From Lineus longissimus (lineage: Eukaryota > Nemertea > Pilidiophora > Heteronemertea > Lineidae): DNA of 64,000 bases. The notes below the pieces were generated by a model. The model made no database searches. It was given only the letters and a program-made list of their open reading frames with translations, and was not told the origin of the DNA. Position numbers and translations under genes: made by a program. Where the stretch lies: the NCBI RefSeq assembly GCF_910592395.1, contig NC_088311.1, forward strand, positions 13,020,501-13,084,500. Direction: 5' to 3'. This document shows positions 36,000 through 47,700 of this stretch, piece after piece; position 1 is the first letter of the stretch; every line of letters begins with the position of its first letter.

Positions 36000-38150
36000 C
36001 GGAAGCACCCGGAAGAACCACTTTGACATCGACAAGTTGCAAGACCCAGAGATCAAGAGGACCTTCAACATCACCCTCAGAAACAGATTCCAGCAACTAC
36101 AGGACGAACAAGAGATGTCCATTCATGCTTTCAATGAAGCCATGCAAGAAACAGGGAAACAAATCCTCGGCTTCCGAAAGACCAAAAAGGAAGAGTGGAT
36201 CAGCGCCGCATCATGGACCAAGATTGAGAAAGAAAAGCTATCAAGAAGAATCTACTGAGCACCAAGTCACCACGTCTACAGGAACGCCGAAAAGCTGAGT
36301 ACTCCCAGAAGGACAAGGAAGTCAAGAAGAGCTGCCGAAAAGACAAGCGCCAATACTTCGACAACCTTGCCACAGATGCCGAGAATGCAGCCAGGAGGAA
36401 GGACATGGCAACACTGTACAAGGCAACAAAGAAAATGAGAGGAAACACAGGACCAAGCCAAGACACCCCGGTGAAGGACAAGAATGGCTCATACATCTCC
36501 GGCGAAAAAGAAAAGACGGAGCGTTGGAGAGAACACTTTGCTGAAATCCTGAACAGACCCCCACCAACAGAACCAGCTGTAATACCAGAAGCGTGGGAAA
36601 GAATGGACATCAACACTGGCCCCATATCAGTTGACGAAGTAAAAGCAGCGATCAAGAAATTGAACAACGGAAAGGCACCAGGCCACGACGAAGTGAGCGC
36701 TGAAATGCTGAAGGCAGAGGACAAAGAGACCCCAATATGGCTTCACCAAGTTCTCCAACGAATCTGGGAAACAGAGGAGCAGCCTGAGGAATGGAAGACG
36801 GGCATCATCATCAAGCTACCGAAAAAGGGCGACCTTGGAAACTGTGGAAACTGGAGAGGAATAACCCTGCTCCCCCTAACCTGCAAGGTATTCTGCCGCA
36901 TCATCCTCAATCGGATAGCCACAGCAGTCGAGGGAAAACTCTGCCAAGAGCAAGCCGGTTTCAGGAAAGGGAAATCATGCGCTGACCAAATCTTCGTCCT
37001 GAGGCAGATCTTGTAACAATCAGTTGAGTGGAATGCCAGCATGTACGTACTGTTCATAGATTTCGAAAAGGCCTTTGACAGTATACACAGAGAAACACTC
37101 TGGATGGTACCAAGAAATTATGGGTTCCCAGAGAAGATTGTCAGGGTGATTCAGATGCTATATGAAGACTTCGAGTGCCAAGTCGTAACTGGAAGCCAGA
37201 TGACAGACAGCTTTCCAGTACACACAGGAGTCAAACAGGGTTGCATCCTCTCACCCCTCCTCTTCATACTGGTGATGGACTGGCTGATGAGAGAGACCAC
37301 AGAGGGACACAGAACAGGAATCCAATGGACCCTTATGACACTCCTAGAGGACCTGGATTTTGCTGATGACGTGGCACTTCTATCCAGCAGGCACAATGAC
37401 TCCCAGGAGAAGGCAAATACATTGACCCCAATCGCTGGGAAAATTGGACTCAAGATCAACGTACCTAAAACCAAGTTGATGAAACAGAACACAGCAAACA
37501 ACAACGCAATCACTGTCTACGACAAACAAATCGATGAGGTGAACGACTTCGTATACCTCGGCAGCAAGATGGCCTCGAATGGAGATAGCGAAGCCGACGT
37601 CGATGCACGCATCACCAAGGCCCGCCAAGCGTTTGGGATGTTGTGGACAATTTGGAAGGCAAAGAAGCTCAGCCGGATTACCAAGTACAGGATCTACAAA
37701 AGCAATGTACTGAGTGTACTGCTCTATGCATGCGAATCATGGAAGATGACCAAGAAGATCAACAAGAAACTGGACACTTTCCAAACGAAGTGCCTGAGGA
37801 GAATCCGAGGCATCTACTGGCCAAGGACAATCAGTAACGAAGACCTACTGAGAGACGCTAACCTGAAGCCCATATCAGAATTGGTGAAGGAACGAAGATG
37901 GCAATGGTTGGGCCATGTGCTCCGAATGCCTGCAAACGCATTGCCAAGGAGAGCACTCACATGGACACCACAGGGGAGACGGAATAGAGGCAGACCAAGA
38001 GAGACCTGGCGGCGTTCCATGGCAAAGGAACTTCAAGAGAAGGGCCTAACGTGATAGGCAGCCAGACAGCGAGCAGCCAACAGACTTGAGTGGAGGACCC
38101 TGGGGAACGCCCCATGTGCCACCTGGGGCACGAAGGGTCCTAAGTAAGTA
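36000..38150 (+). mobile_element. 5'-truncated non-LTR retrotransposon (RTE-like), in an intron
   Basis: The region encodes the linker, reverse transcriptase and C-terminal part of a LINE ORF2. RT motifs: 'NGKAPGHDEVSAEML', 'NWRGITLLPLTCKVF', 'EQAGFRKGKSCADQ', 'FIDFEKAFDS', 'GVKQGCILSPLLF' and catalytic 'DFADDVALL'. The C-terminal block ('RRIRGIYWPRTISNEDLL... RRWQWLGHVLR') is characteristic of RTE-type elements. No endonuclease domain is present. A frameshift near 36245 and an in-frame TAA at 37014-37016 make it inactive. The 3' end shows 'cctaagtaagta', consistent with a short tandem tail. It lies in the sense orientation of the host gene. Confidence 0.88.
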
Positions 38151-38643
38151 TTTTCACCTATTGTTTCTTCAGGTTTGGTTTTAATCTGTTTGATCTAAAG
38201 GCATGTCTTAACTGTAACAAAGGTATTGGCAGATTCAATACCTTTCCTAATGAGATGATTGTATCTAAGTATCAGTAACTGCAGAAATGAAAAAAAAATA
38301 TAAATGCACTTGTTTTGAAAGTGGGGATCAGGTATGGCGTGTAAGATTTCCCCCTATTTATTCCGGGGATTGATTTTAGTAGGAGAGTCAGTTTGGCAAC
38401 TAGTTCCTGATTTTCATGATTATCAGTGACTTCAAGGTTTCTCTGATCCCAGTATTTGTCACCCAATGGACAGTTTAACTTTGTTTTCAGTTTAAAACGT
38501 CTATTCATTCTTTCAGTTTGGATAATTATGAACACAGATCAACTGGCCTAGATCCAGCAGATGAAGCTATAATGGGTGAAGACCTGACTGAGTTAGAGTC
38601 ACATATTCTTTGTTCACAAGAGTTGATCAAAATCAGAGGAAAG

Positions 38644-40309
38644 GTAAATGTTATTACACTTAATAGTAGTGGAAAGAAATTGTCCATAAGAAATTCACTA
38701 AGACAAAAACTCATCCATTAAAATTAGTTGAAAACTTCATATGTATGTGCATTTCTTTTGATGACAGTAGTACTGTGTCAATACTTGTCTAAGGATTTTG
38801 CTGTCCAGTTGGATCCAATACAATGCTTGTCTCTAGACTACAGCCACATTGGGAATCTGTATGATTGACAGTGGTAGGGCCTGTATGAAAGATGTTTTTT
38901 TATGAGTGAAGACTATGAATGAGATATAAGTGGATGTCCAAACTGTCAGTCTGTTAAGCTCCCTGATTCCTTAATTGCCTGTTTCAATATTTTTTGTGGA
39001 ACTTGCAAAATTACGACTTGGATGATCCTAGTTGACCTGATAGTTGCATAATGTGAATATTCAGCTTGTTTTCTTTTCATATCAGGGTTCAAAGATCGTA
39101 CCAGTCTTAGTTCCTGTTGACGTTGTTGAAGCTCTCGAGTACCTAGTCATTCCATCTGTGCGGAAAGCAGTCGGGATTAAAGAAGACAATCCTTATGTTT
39201 TTGCTAACAGAGGTGGGTATATTGCATATTTTTATTAGAGATTTTGCAATTACCAGTTAGATTTTACTTACAAATCAGGAGTTGTGTCGAGGCAACCAAA
39301 ATTTGGAACAGAAGACAACCTAGCACCACTCCATAACACCTAGACTTAGGGCCCTGTTTGATGGAATATGATAGTCAAACTACCAGCTAAATCACAAAAG
39401 GTTACTCGACCTTTTTGAATAGCAAAGGTACCAAACCTCCAGCTTCATATCAAAGCCTTCACCAACAAGCCCGTACTTTAAACCTCACAATCGCCTTCCA
39501 TCGGTCTTACATGTAATATGGGGCTGGGGGACTAGCGGGAAATAGCTTTAAATGAAGAAAAGGAGATTCCAAATTAATTACAGTTTCCACTATATTTTGC
39601 TCACTCCAAAGGCTGGTTAAAAGTGCTTAGACCCAGTGGTCCCAGCACTTTATACCAAATCCGAATGGAGCTGACCAATGAAAGCTGTAGTTTGGAATCC
39701 CTTAATTCTGGTAAGAACCAATCAGCAGGCTTTTGACAGATGCCAGCTGCATCCCAGGCCAAGCCCCCTCGACAAGTTATAACAGTTGGCCTAATACTTC
39801 CTGAGTAGGACAAAGGTGACACTAATTACTGACATGACTGAGTGAGTTGCCCTCATAGTGCTAATCCTCCAACAAAGGCTTAGTATGATGTGGAAGCCTC
39901 TGTCTTTGTTTGGTTGGAATGTTAATTCCAATCCACAGTCTAATTAGTGACTGTGCTGTGACTTGCTATGAACAAACTTAGCTAAACAATGGTTGTCATG
40001 CAGGACAGCTGTGGCATAAGAATCCTGAGGGAGTTTTACAATTTAGGAGTTTGTAGGCAAAACTAAAATGAGAATTAGGACTTCTTAAATGAGAAATGAA
40101 TAAAGTATCAAATTAAATTTTTTTAGCTGAGAAAGTCACCAGAAAACATGTCTTATGGATTAAAATTAACCTCTGCAAAAATACTGTATAATTAATATGA
40201 CTGGATCATGACTGAGTCTCCTGCCATCTCTTGAAACCAAGGTTACTTCTCTTTGGTTCAACTATTGTCATACTCATGCAATTTCTCTTTCTTTCACATT
40301 CTTTGGCAG
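38644..40309. other. Introns of the YR-like gene
   Basis: Apart from exon 39086-39212 I see no coding or structured element here. Confidence 0.4.
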
Positions 40310-40756
40310 GAAGTGCAGTTGTGCGAGCTTATGACTGTTTAAAGCTTTTCTGCCTGCAGTGTGGTATGAAGTGTCCATCCCAGGTTACAAGTGTCACGCT
40401 CAGGAAGTATTTTGCTACCATGACTCAGGTAAGATATCACTGATTGAGGCAAGCTAGAGGTGTTGAGCCCCCCTCCCTCCCCCAAGATATCCTAAGGGTA
40501 CTGCATGTCAGTCATAACTTTTCTATGGAGTAGAAATACCTATTTGGCTGAAAAGTAAGGGATGAATCCCATTGAAGTGGAGAAAAAGGTATGTTAAATC
40601 AAGTTCAGAAGTTAGGTCTCAAAAACGTTTGATCATGTGTTTTACTCGTGGTTGTGCACATCTAAATCTCTACTAACAGCTTTGAAGATGTGTATCGTAG
40701 ATATCATTTTTATTTTAGGTACTTGGTCTCCAAGATCATGAATTACAGTGGGCATG

Positions 40757-42717
40757 CAAGGAGGATACCGCGGTGACGTCACGGCTTTTCCAAGATGGCG
40801 CTGCATATTATAAACAAACTCGATCCACGACCAAGGGAAAATCAAGTCATCAAAAAAGTTAGATTTTTCGCATCAAATCAGAGTTATTAGTACTTTTCTG
40901 CTATGAAATAAGTCTTCAGACAATAAGCTATCATTTGAATAATGAAAAGTGCTGTTTTGATGGGGAAAAATAGGGTTTTTTAAACCAAATAGCCGGGCAC
41001 CGATCTTCCAAAATTAGCGATGGTTTCAAAACAGTCTCCCAGATGGTAGTTGATAAAGTATGGAATTAGTGAAACCTTGGAAACACTGATAAACCTTGGA
41101 ATATTCAATGTAAACCATGGAATCACTGTGCAAATAGCGCGGGAAATCGGGTGCGTTCCTTCCACGATTTATACCCTCCCAACTGACAGTCTCGTCCCAG
41201 CTGACTTTATTGATAGCAATTTGCCAGTTAGTTCAGAAGCCAACATTTTTAATGTGGAGGATGACGTCATCAATTGGCAATGCGCTGTGGTCGTTAAAAT
41301 ATTTTATTTCTCTTCAATGGAAGCAAAAATTAGTTTTTATGATTGTTTTGTATTCCATAGACGATAAAGTATTATGCTCGGTACTAGATGCACGAGATCA
41401 TAGGACAAACACACACGTGAATAAAAAAACCGCTTAGAACTGGTGACGTCACAAAGATCTCTGCATCCCTCGATGCGTACTGGAAGATGTAAGAAATCGC
41501 TCACGGCGAAGGAAATTTTCATCCGCAAACTTCGGTAATAAACATACATGACTAGGCTTCTTTTATTCATCGTTTGTTATAAAATATCAGTCAATCATAG
41601 ACAATTAGGCCTAGACATAGTCGTCAACCTTATCCATGCATAATGCATGACAGGCCCCCAATTTTCTCTGTATCACCCTGTATGAACAGACCGATCCGTA
41701 GTTCAAATAGGCCCCGCGTGGTGGTGGCGTATTTATAAGCGGAGCGCTATTGGTTCATATTATGGGTGTGTGGTGGGCGTGTCTTCCCATATTTGGGAGA
41801 TCAGTACTGTACACTGGAGGCGAGGTACAACTGGGTTGTTCTAAAATATAGACTATTGAATCGGATATGCGACAGATTTCTAAATTACCATAAAATTCCG
41901 ATCTGATCATGCAAGAATAAGCTCCAAATGTTGATTCGTAACCACGTTAGGTTCGAATGGCATTATTTCATGTTTTTTATGCATTTTTAGGACTGATTCC
42001 AAGGTTTATCACTGGTTCCAAGGTTTCACTGATTCCAAGCTTTATCAACTACCCTCTCAGATATGGGCAATCTCTTCATTATCATAATGGGATTTGGAGT
42101 CATGTTTACAGATTTTACAAGTTCGAGACCTGTAATACCTAAAACTCGCATAGATCCCCATAGATCCCCTCTATTTGTCGAGTTAGCGCCCCTGTAAGAT
42201 CATGCATTTTCGGACACTAGAACGAAATCTTCCTGCGGATATCGCGGTTTCGGTGATGATTTAAGGAGAAATTGACTGTTCTTAGAGTTGTATGGGACAG
42301 AAATGAGTTCATACTTCATGAATACATGAATATATTATGATATGGGCGGGCTTCTAAGTCAAAACAATAACAAACTCAACTGCATCTCTACTGTATATTG
42401 CGTAGTGCATTGCCTAGTGTATTTCGTAGTGTATTTTAGCGGAGACATTATTTCCGCACTTTGGCCACGCCAAACGTCTTTTTTATTCGTGGAAGTTAAT
42501 CTGCTCTGTAAATTTTATTTTACACAAGAAGAATCCATACTAGGTATTGCAATATTTCATGTCTATTGGTGTTTTTGTGTACAGGAGCGCACCAGACAGT
42601 GAGACGTGGAGATGTGTTCAGTGCTGGTGCTGTCAGTAAACTGAATCTGATTGGCCATAGCGATCACTAATATGGGTCGGGATCACGTGATGTGACGTCA
42701 CCGCGGTATCCTCCTTG
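40757..42717. mobile_element. 1961-bp terminal-inverted-repeat element with 9-bp target duplication
   Basis: The ends are CAAGGAGGATACCGCGGTGA and its reverse complement. GTGGGCATG occurs immediately outside both ends (40748-40756, 42718-42726). Subterminal sequence is also inverted (about 41050-41105 against about 41985-42060, with repeated 'accttggaa' words), so it resembles a foldback element. The interior has no transposase. It inserts in the exon that encodes the HLGH/Tyr part of the recombinase-like domain; removing it with one duplication copy restores the frame between 'LQW' and 'HLGHTEK'. A 9-bp duplication suggests a Mutator-like or similar superfamily, not settled. Confidence 0.92.
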
Positions 42718-43179
42718 GTGGGCATGTGCTCATCTTGGCCACACAGAGAAGGTTCACAAGATCCATTACAAATCCACATCTGGATATATTGAACGCATTA
42801 ACATAGGGAAGATGATGCTCCTGCAAGACTTCAATGTGGCTGGGAAGTTGGCAGGAAAACGCCTTCAAGACATTGATATGGCAGGTATGTGGCAATCATC
42901 TTGAATAGAAGTGAAAGGAAAGTTTGCTTAACAATAGTCTGTGTCAGTTTTTGGTCACATGGGGATGACCAGTCTCAGTTCTGCTTCAAGTGGTAGACAA
43001 TCTAAGATAACACCATCGACCTTAAGGCCATGTACATACATTTCAAAGTGTTAGACCATCCTCTACTTCAGTTGGACACAATGTCACACTGATGAGCCCT
43101 CTCTCTTACGTCTATGTGTTTAACCACCTGATGATGAAGAAATATGGCATCTGGAAATAACCATATAATGGGAAACCTG

Positions 43180-44040
43180 AGATCCTATCTACCCGTAACT
43201 CAAAAATGGTTATGTTGTTAAAAACTACTGGCCCAAATTATGGTGATGAAATGAATCATTAAGTTGGCTGAAGTATTTAAACAGATGAAGATGCTATGAT
43301 TTTTTTCCAGGATCTCTGAAGCGAACAGTTCTTGAGTATTGTCCAACTGCAGAGTACAATCATGATGTTACCAACGTTTGTCTTCTTTGACAATGATTCC
43401 TATATAAAGGCTCTGGAAGCATTTGCAGACCTTAGTTTTGACTGCTCTGAAAGACAGTTTGCTGGGTTCGAACTTATTGTGTTCTATTCATTGTCCGATT
43501 TCCTTTCGGCATTATCCTTACTCCATGGTGAAGATGCAGTGCCTCATGCAGTCGTTTATCTTCCAGACCAAGAACTTTATAGTTATCAATAAACATGTAC
43601 TAGTCTTTGATGGAAGGATTATGAACAACTCGGGGAATCCCATCTTCTTGGAACTGTTTGGCATTTTGCTTTGGTCATGTTAGTTGCAGAATCCTAATAT
43701 ATTTTTCCATGTGTTCATATTAATGATGAGGTATTTTCTATTCTCCTTCTCCCACTGGTGAAGGAACATTTCAGATAATATAAGTCTGTTATGGAGTGCT
43801 AATTGCAATCATGGATTAGAAATTGTTCACAGGAATGACAATGCAGAGTAGAATTCCATGCTCTTTAAAAAAGCAGAAGGTCACTTTCCAAATGTTCAGT
43901 TTTTACAGACTACGGTTTTCATTGCACTTTATTTATTCGACAATCATCTTCTTTGACTATGATTCTTGTGTAATGGCTTTAGAACTACCTGCAGATCATT
44001 TGACAAAGACAATACCGGGCTCCACAATAACCATGTAAAG
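43180..44040. repeat. Segmental duplication, copy A (contains last exon of YR-like gene)
   Basis: Aligns in the same orientation with 51185-52110, including the 'tttccaggatctctgaag' acceptor/exon start and the 3' UTR sequence 'gcctcatgcagtcgtttatc'. Each copy also holds an internal duplication: the 'tctttgacaatgattcct' block recurs near 43945 and near 51960. Confidence 0.82.
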
Positions 44041-44703
44041 ACGAAGTATTAGAACGATTCCAGTAACTTTAAGCAACAAAACATAGAGGTCTCCCTTTAC
44101 TGATAAATGTAAACCCCTTGTGATAGGTTGACTCAAATGTATTTTGAATTGCTAATTGTGCTGTATGGTACCTTGCACGTCACCACTTAAGTCATAATGC
44201 CAGGGAAAGCCAAGATTATTCTGTTTCTCTTGTATGTTACTTCTGTCAGTTTAAAGCGAATGACTGGACACATTGACCTACTTCATTCACCTGCTTAAAT
44301 TTTCCCTTTGGTGGTTCTTCATCATTATATCAGAGGGGGGGAGGGGGTTACACACATAAAAACTTTACAAATAAAGCTCATCAGCCTGTTATTTTGTCCA
44401 CCTTATGTAGAGGATGGTCGAATATTTTGACATGTACATACTACATAGCCATAAGGTCGATGGTGTTATTATTAGGTTCTCAACCACTTGAAGTAGAACA
44501 GACACTGGCCATCTCACAGATGAGTAGATCTTACTGAAAACAGTAACTTACTTGCTCCAAGGGTACACTGTAGAGATATGGCCCTTGGAGCAAGGAAGGA
44601 GTTGTGTTCAGTAAGATGTTGTCAACCTAAGACTAAGTACATGTCAAAGTATATAAATATCCTGTTGGTCAGTTGGATAAAACGAGTCCTTTAACTAAGG
44701 TTT

Positions 44704-47700
44704 ATGTGTTTGACCCTTTCGGACCCAACACCTAATAGTCCAGTCAATTTGGCCAATATTTCACAAAAGCTGGGTATTTCTGATAGATACGAAGGAAAAA
44801 AGAAACAGTTTGAACTGACGCACGTGAGGACTCTAGTCATTGATGATACACTCTTGAGCATTTGTGACAACCGGAATGAGTAGTGGGCTGAGCAAGTTCG
44901 CAGACGAATCTTACATGCCAGAGAACTCCATTCATCTGAAGCCATGTACCACGCAACATGCAGTTCAAACTTCAGAACTGGTAGAAACATGCCCCAGTGT
45001 TTTACGGAAAGTGCAGCTAGTGCTAAAAAACCTAGACTTTCGCTAGGGAGGCCAGAGAATCAAGTCCGCACAGATGCTTTCTTGCAAGTAGCCCGATACT
45101 TGCAGGAAAATGACGAAGAGCAGACAACGATTTATGATCTAATTGACAAAATGAAGGAATACCTGGAAGGAACGAATGTACAGTCCTATAGTTTCAAGTT
45201 CATGAAAGAAAAAATCCTAGAACATTTTGGAGATGAAATCATGATAACTGAAATAAGTGGTTCTAAAAATGTGGTGACATTTAAACAAACAGCCTCTGCT
45301 ATTCTGAATGATTTTTACCGTCAGCCAAAAGATAACGATTCAGAAGCTGAGAAAATGAGACTCATTGAGGCTGCAGGTAATCGTATCAGATGTGATATAA
45401 AGTCTGTTGTACAATCTAAGGAAGTCTATCCAACCAGTTATTCCATGTCAAACATTACTGAGGCAGTAACTTTCTTACCAGAGTCACTTAAACGTCTGTT
45501 AGATAAGATTTTCGTTGGTGAGAAGAAGGATGTCAGAGTGTGCTCCTTAGGACAAGCCATCATGCAAGCGGCACGACCAAGAGTCCTGCTTGCTCCTCTC
45601 CAGCTTGGTCCAGGAGTTCAGATGCACTCGCATTTTGCTTCCCGTTTTTTGATAGATACGCTTAATGAACTGGGATTTTCTTCCTCCTATTCTGAAGTTC
45701 AAAGGTATGAAAAGAGCGCAACCATGTCGAACAGGACAGATATTCCAGGGTTCATACCAGGCCATTTTGTTCAGTACGCAGCTGATAACGTGGACCACAA
45801 CATTCGTACCCTTGATGGCCGTGGCACATTCCATGGTATGGGTATCGTCGTCAATGTCACGCCAAGAATTGAGAAAACGACTCTTGTCAAACGCATCACT
45901 GTGACGGCTGATGAGATTACCAAGATTGGGCGAATTAATATCAGACATTATGCCGCCCCGAGAAATGGGATGAAGGAACTGACATATGAGGAGTTCACAT
46001 TACCTCGAGAGCCAGAACAATGTCCAAAGGTGGATCTACTTTGGAAATTGTCATCCAAAGTGTGTCCCCAAAGACCTGGATGGTCAGGGCTCATGCAGAT
46101 GATCTCAAAGGGTGAATACCCTGGGCAGGCCTCAGTTATGCCACTGCCGATGATTGATTTGAACCCTAGCGATCTCTCATGTGTGTATTCAACTTTGTAT
46201 TTCGTTCCTGATCATGCCAGAAGATACAATGTTACCCCAGTGGTGACATTTGATCAGCCGCTCTGGTGGAAAGCCACCACAATTCTTGAAAATGAGTTGG
46301 AAAACAGTCCACTCAAATGCATCATTCTGAGGCTGGGTGGATTTCACACTCTGATGAGCTTCTTAGGAAGTATTGGTCGACTTATGGAAGGGACTGGTTT
46401 GAAAGACACCTTGGAAACGGTCTTTGCCAGCAACACCGTGTCTCACATGCTCAGTGGAAAAGGAGTTTCGCGGGCACTGCGCGGACATTTTCTTACGGAC
46501 TCAGCACTAAGTACCATTCTAATTGACCAGGTGCTAGGTTTTCAAACTCCACGTGCCGAAAGTTCTTTACATGAAGACGAAGAAGATGACAACTTGTCAG
46601 TATTGTCTGATTCCACCGATGATATGAATGAGACTTTTTCAGAAAACATTCAGACGAACGAGTTCACAGCAGACGACCCGGTGTTGAAGTTAGTTCAGTC
46701 AACAATGGAAGGACTCCTCAAAGGGGAAGTGACTGCAGCTGAAATTGAGTCATCTGAGACCATGGCTGAGTTGCAAGAATCAATCGCCAAGATAGCTGAG
46801 AAGAAGGACCAAAGGACCAGTCAGCTGTGGCTTATGTATATGCAAATGGTTGACATCGCTCGTAACTTCATCAGATCAGAACGCACTGGGGACTGGATAT
46901 TGAGCCTTCAGTGTATGAATGCTATGCTTCCATATCTTGCTGCTTCAGGGCACAACTTGTACACCAAGTCATTGTTTGTTTACTTGCAGAAAATGACCAA
47001 ACTTGAAGAAACCAATCATGATTTATTTCTGAAATTCATGGATGGTAACAGTGTTGTTCGCAGGTTAGATAGATTCTGGGCAGGACTGTCACCAGATTTA
47101 GTTATAGAACAGGTTCTGATGCGAAGTTTGAAAACAACTGGCGGATTGACCAGAGGTAGGGGGATGACCGAGGTCCAGCGACACATTTGGTGTTTGTCAA
47201 GACCCGTTTGTACAGAAATAAACAATGCCATGCAGCAGCTGACAAATGTGGTATATGAAACCAGTGAACAGCACAAGGATTTATCGGTTGCGCGCAAGGA
47301 TAGAGACGCTTCTGATATGGATAAGTTGATAACTTTCCTTAATGAAAGAAGCCCCTTCAAAGACGCTTCATCTCTCTATAATATTGTCACAGGAGTAGAG
47401 GCTTCCCAGAATGTAAATGTGGACAAGGCCAATGATATCGGTACCAAGATTGTGAAAGAAATGATAGGGCAGCCCGTTTCAAACTATACCTTCAGAAAGA
47501 AAAGTCAGGCGATTACCATGGATTCTAGATCCAAAGTGACGATTGCTAGTGAAGAAATTCATATTGATCCATTGCTACTTTTCCAAAGGCTTATAATTGC
47601 TGGAACCCAGCGGGATATTCTTCAGGATGCATTCTCCTATGAACTATGTGGGTATGCTCCATCTCTCTTTGAAAGGCGATCTGTGCTCCTGAAAGCAAAT

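Larger units (their letters stand above)
23255..43390 (+). pseudogene. Repeat-domain, zinc-finger, tyrosine-recombinase-like gene split by mobile elements
   Basis: Exons: 23255-25147 continuing at 32773-34401 (one exon split by a retrotransposon), 38517-38643, 39086-39212, 40310-40428, 40719-40756 continuing at 42727-42884 (split by a second element), and 43311-43390 (TGA). All introns are GT-AG with matching phase. Order of parts: Thr/Pro/Glu repeat domain; acidic stretch; lysine-rich segment; two Cys/His fingers ('CCVFCHKMRSNIQTHLRTH' and 'CPYCKEWIMVKRSIAKHQLTC'); then a Crypton/phage-integrase-like region. That region has Arg in 'VYNKRRSGELE', 'VTLRKYF' at the HxxR position (His replaced by Thr), 'HLGH' and a Tyr in 'VHKIHY'. 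A one-base shift near 34104 ('gcataaaagaaatg') adds a third lesion. Function unknown; the family is widespread in marine invertebrates. Confidence 0.75.

Noticed and set aside
36200-36724. Minus-strand open frame of 174 residues
   Set aside because: It is antisense to the LINE RT region, whose plus-strand frame has clear RT motifs.
44707-44727. 'ccctttcggacc' resembling the piggyBac end at 50968-50979
   Set aside because: No TTAA beside it, and the match stops after 12 bases. It lies in the coding start of the PIN-like gene, so coincidence is more likely.
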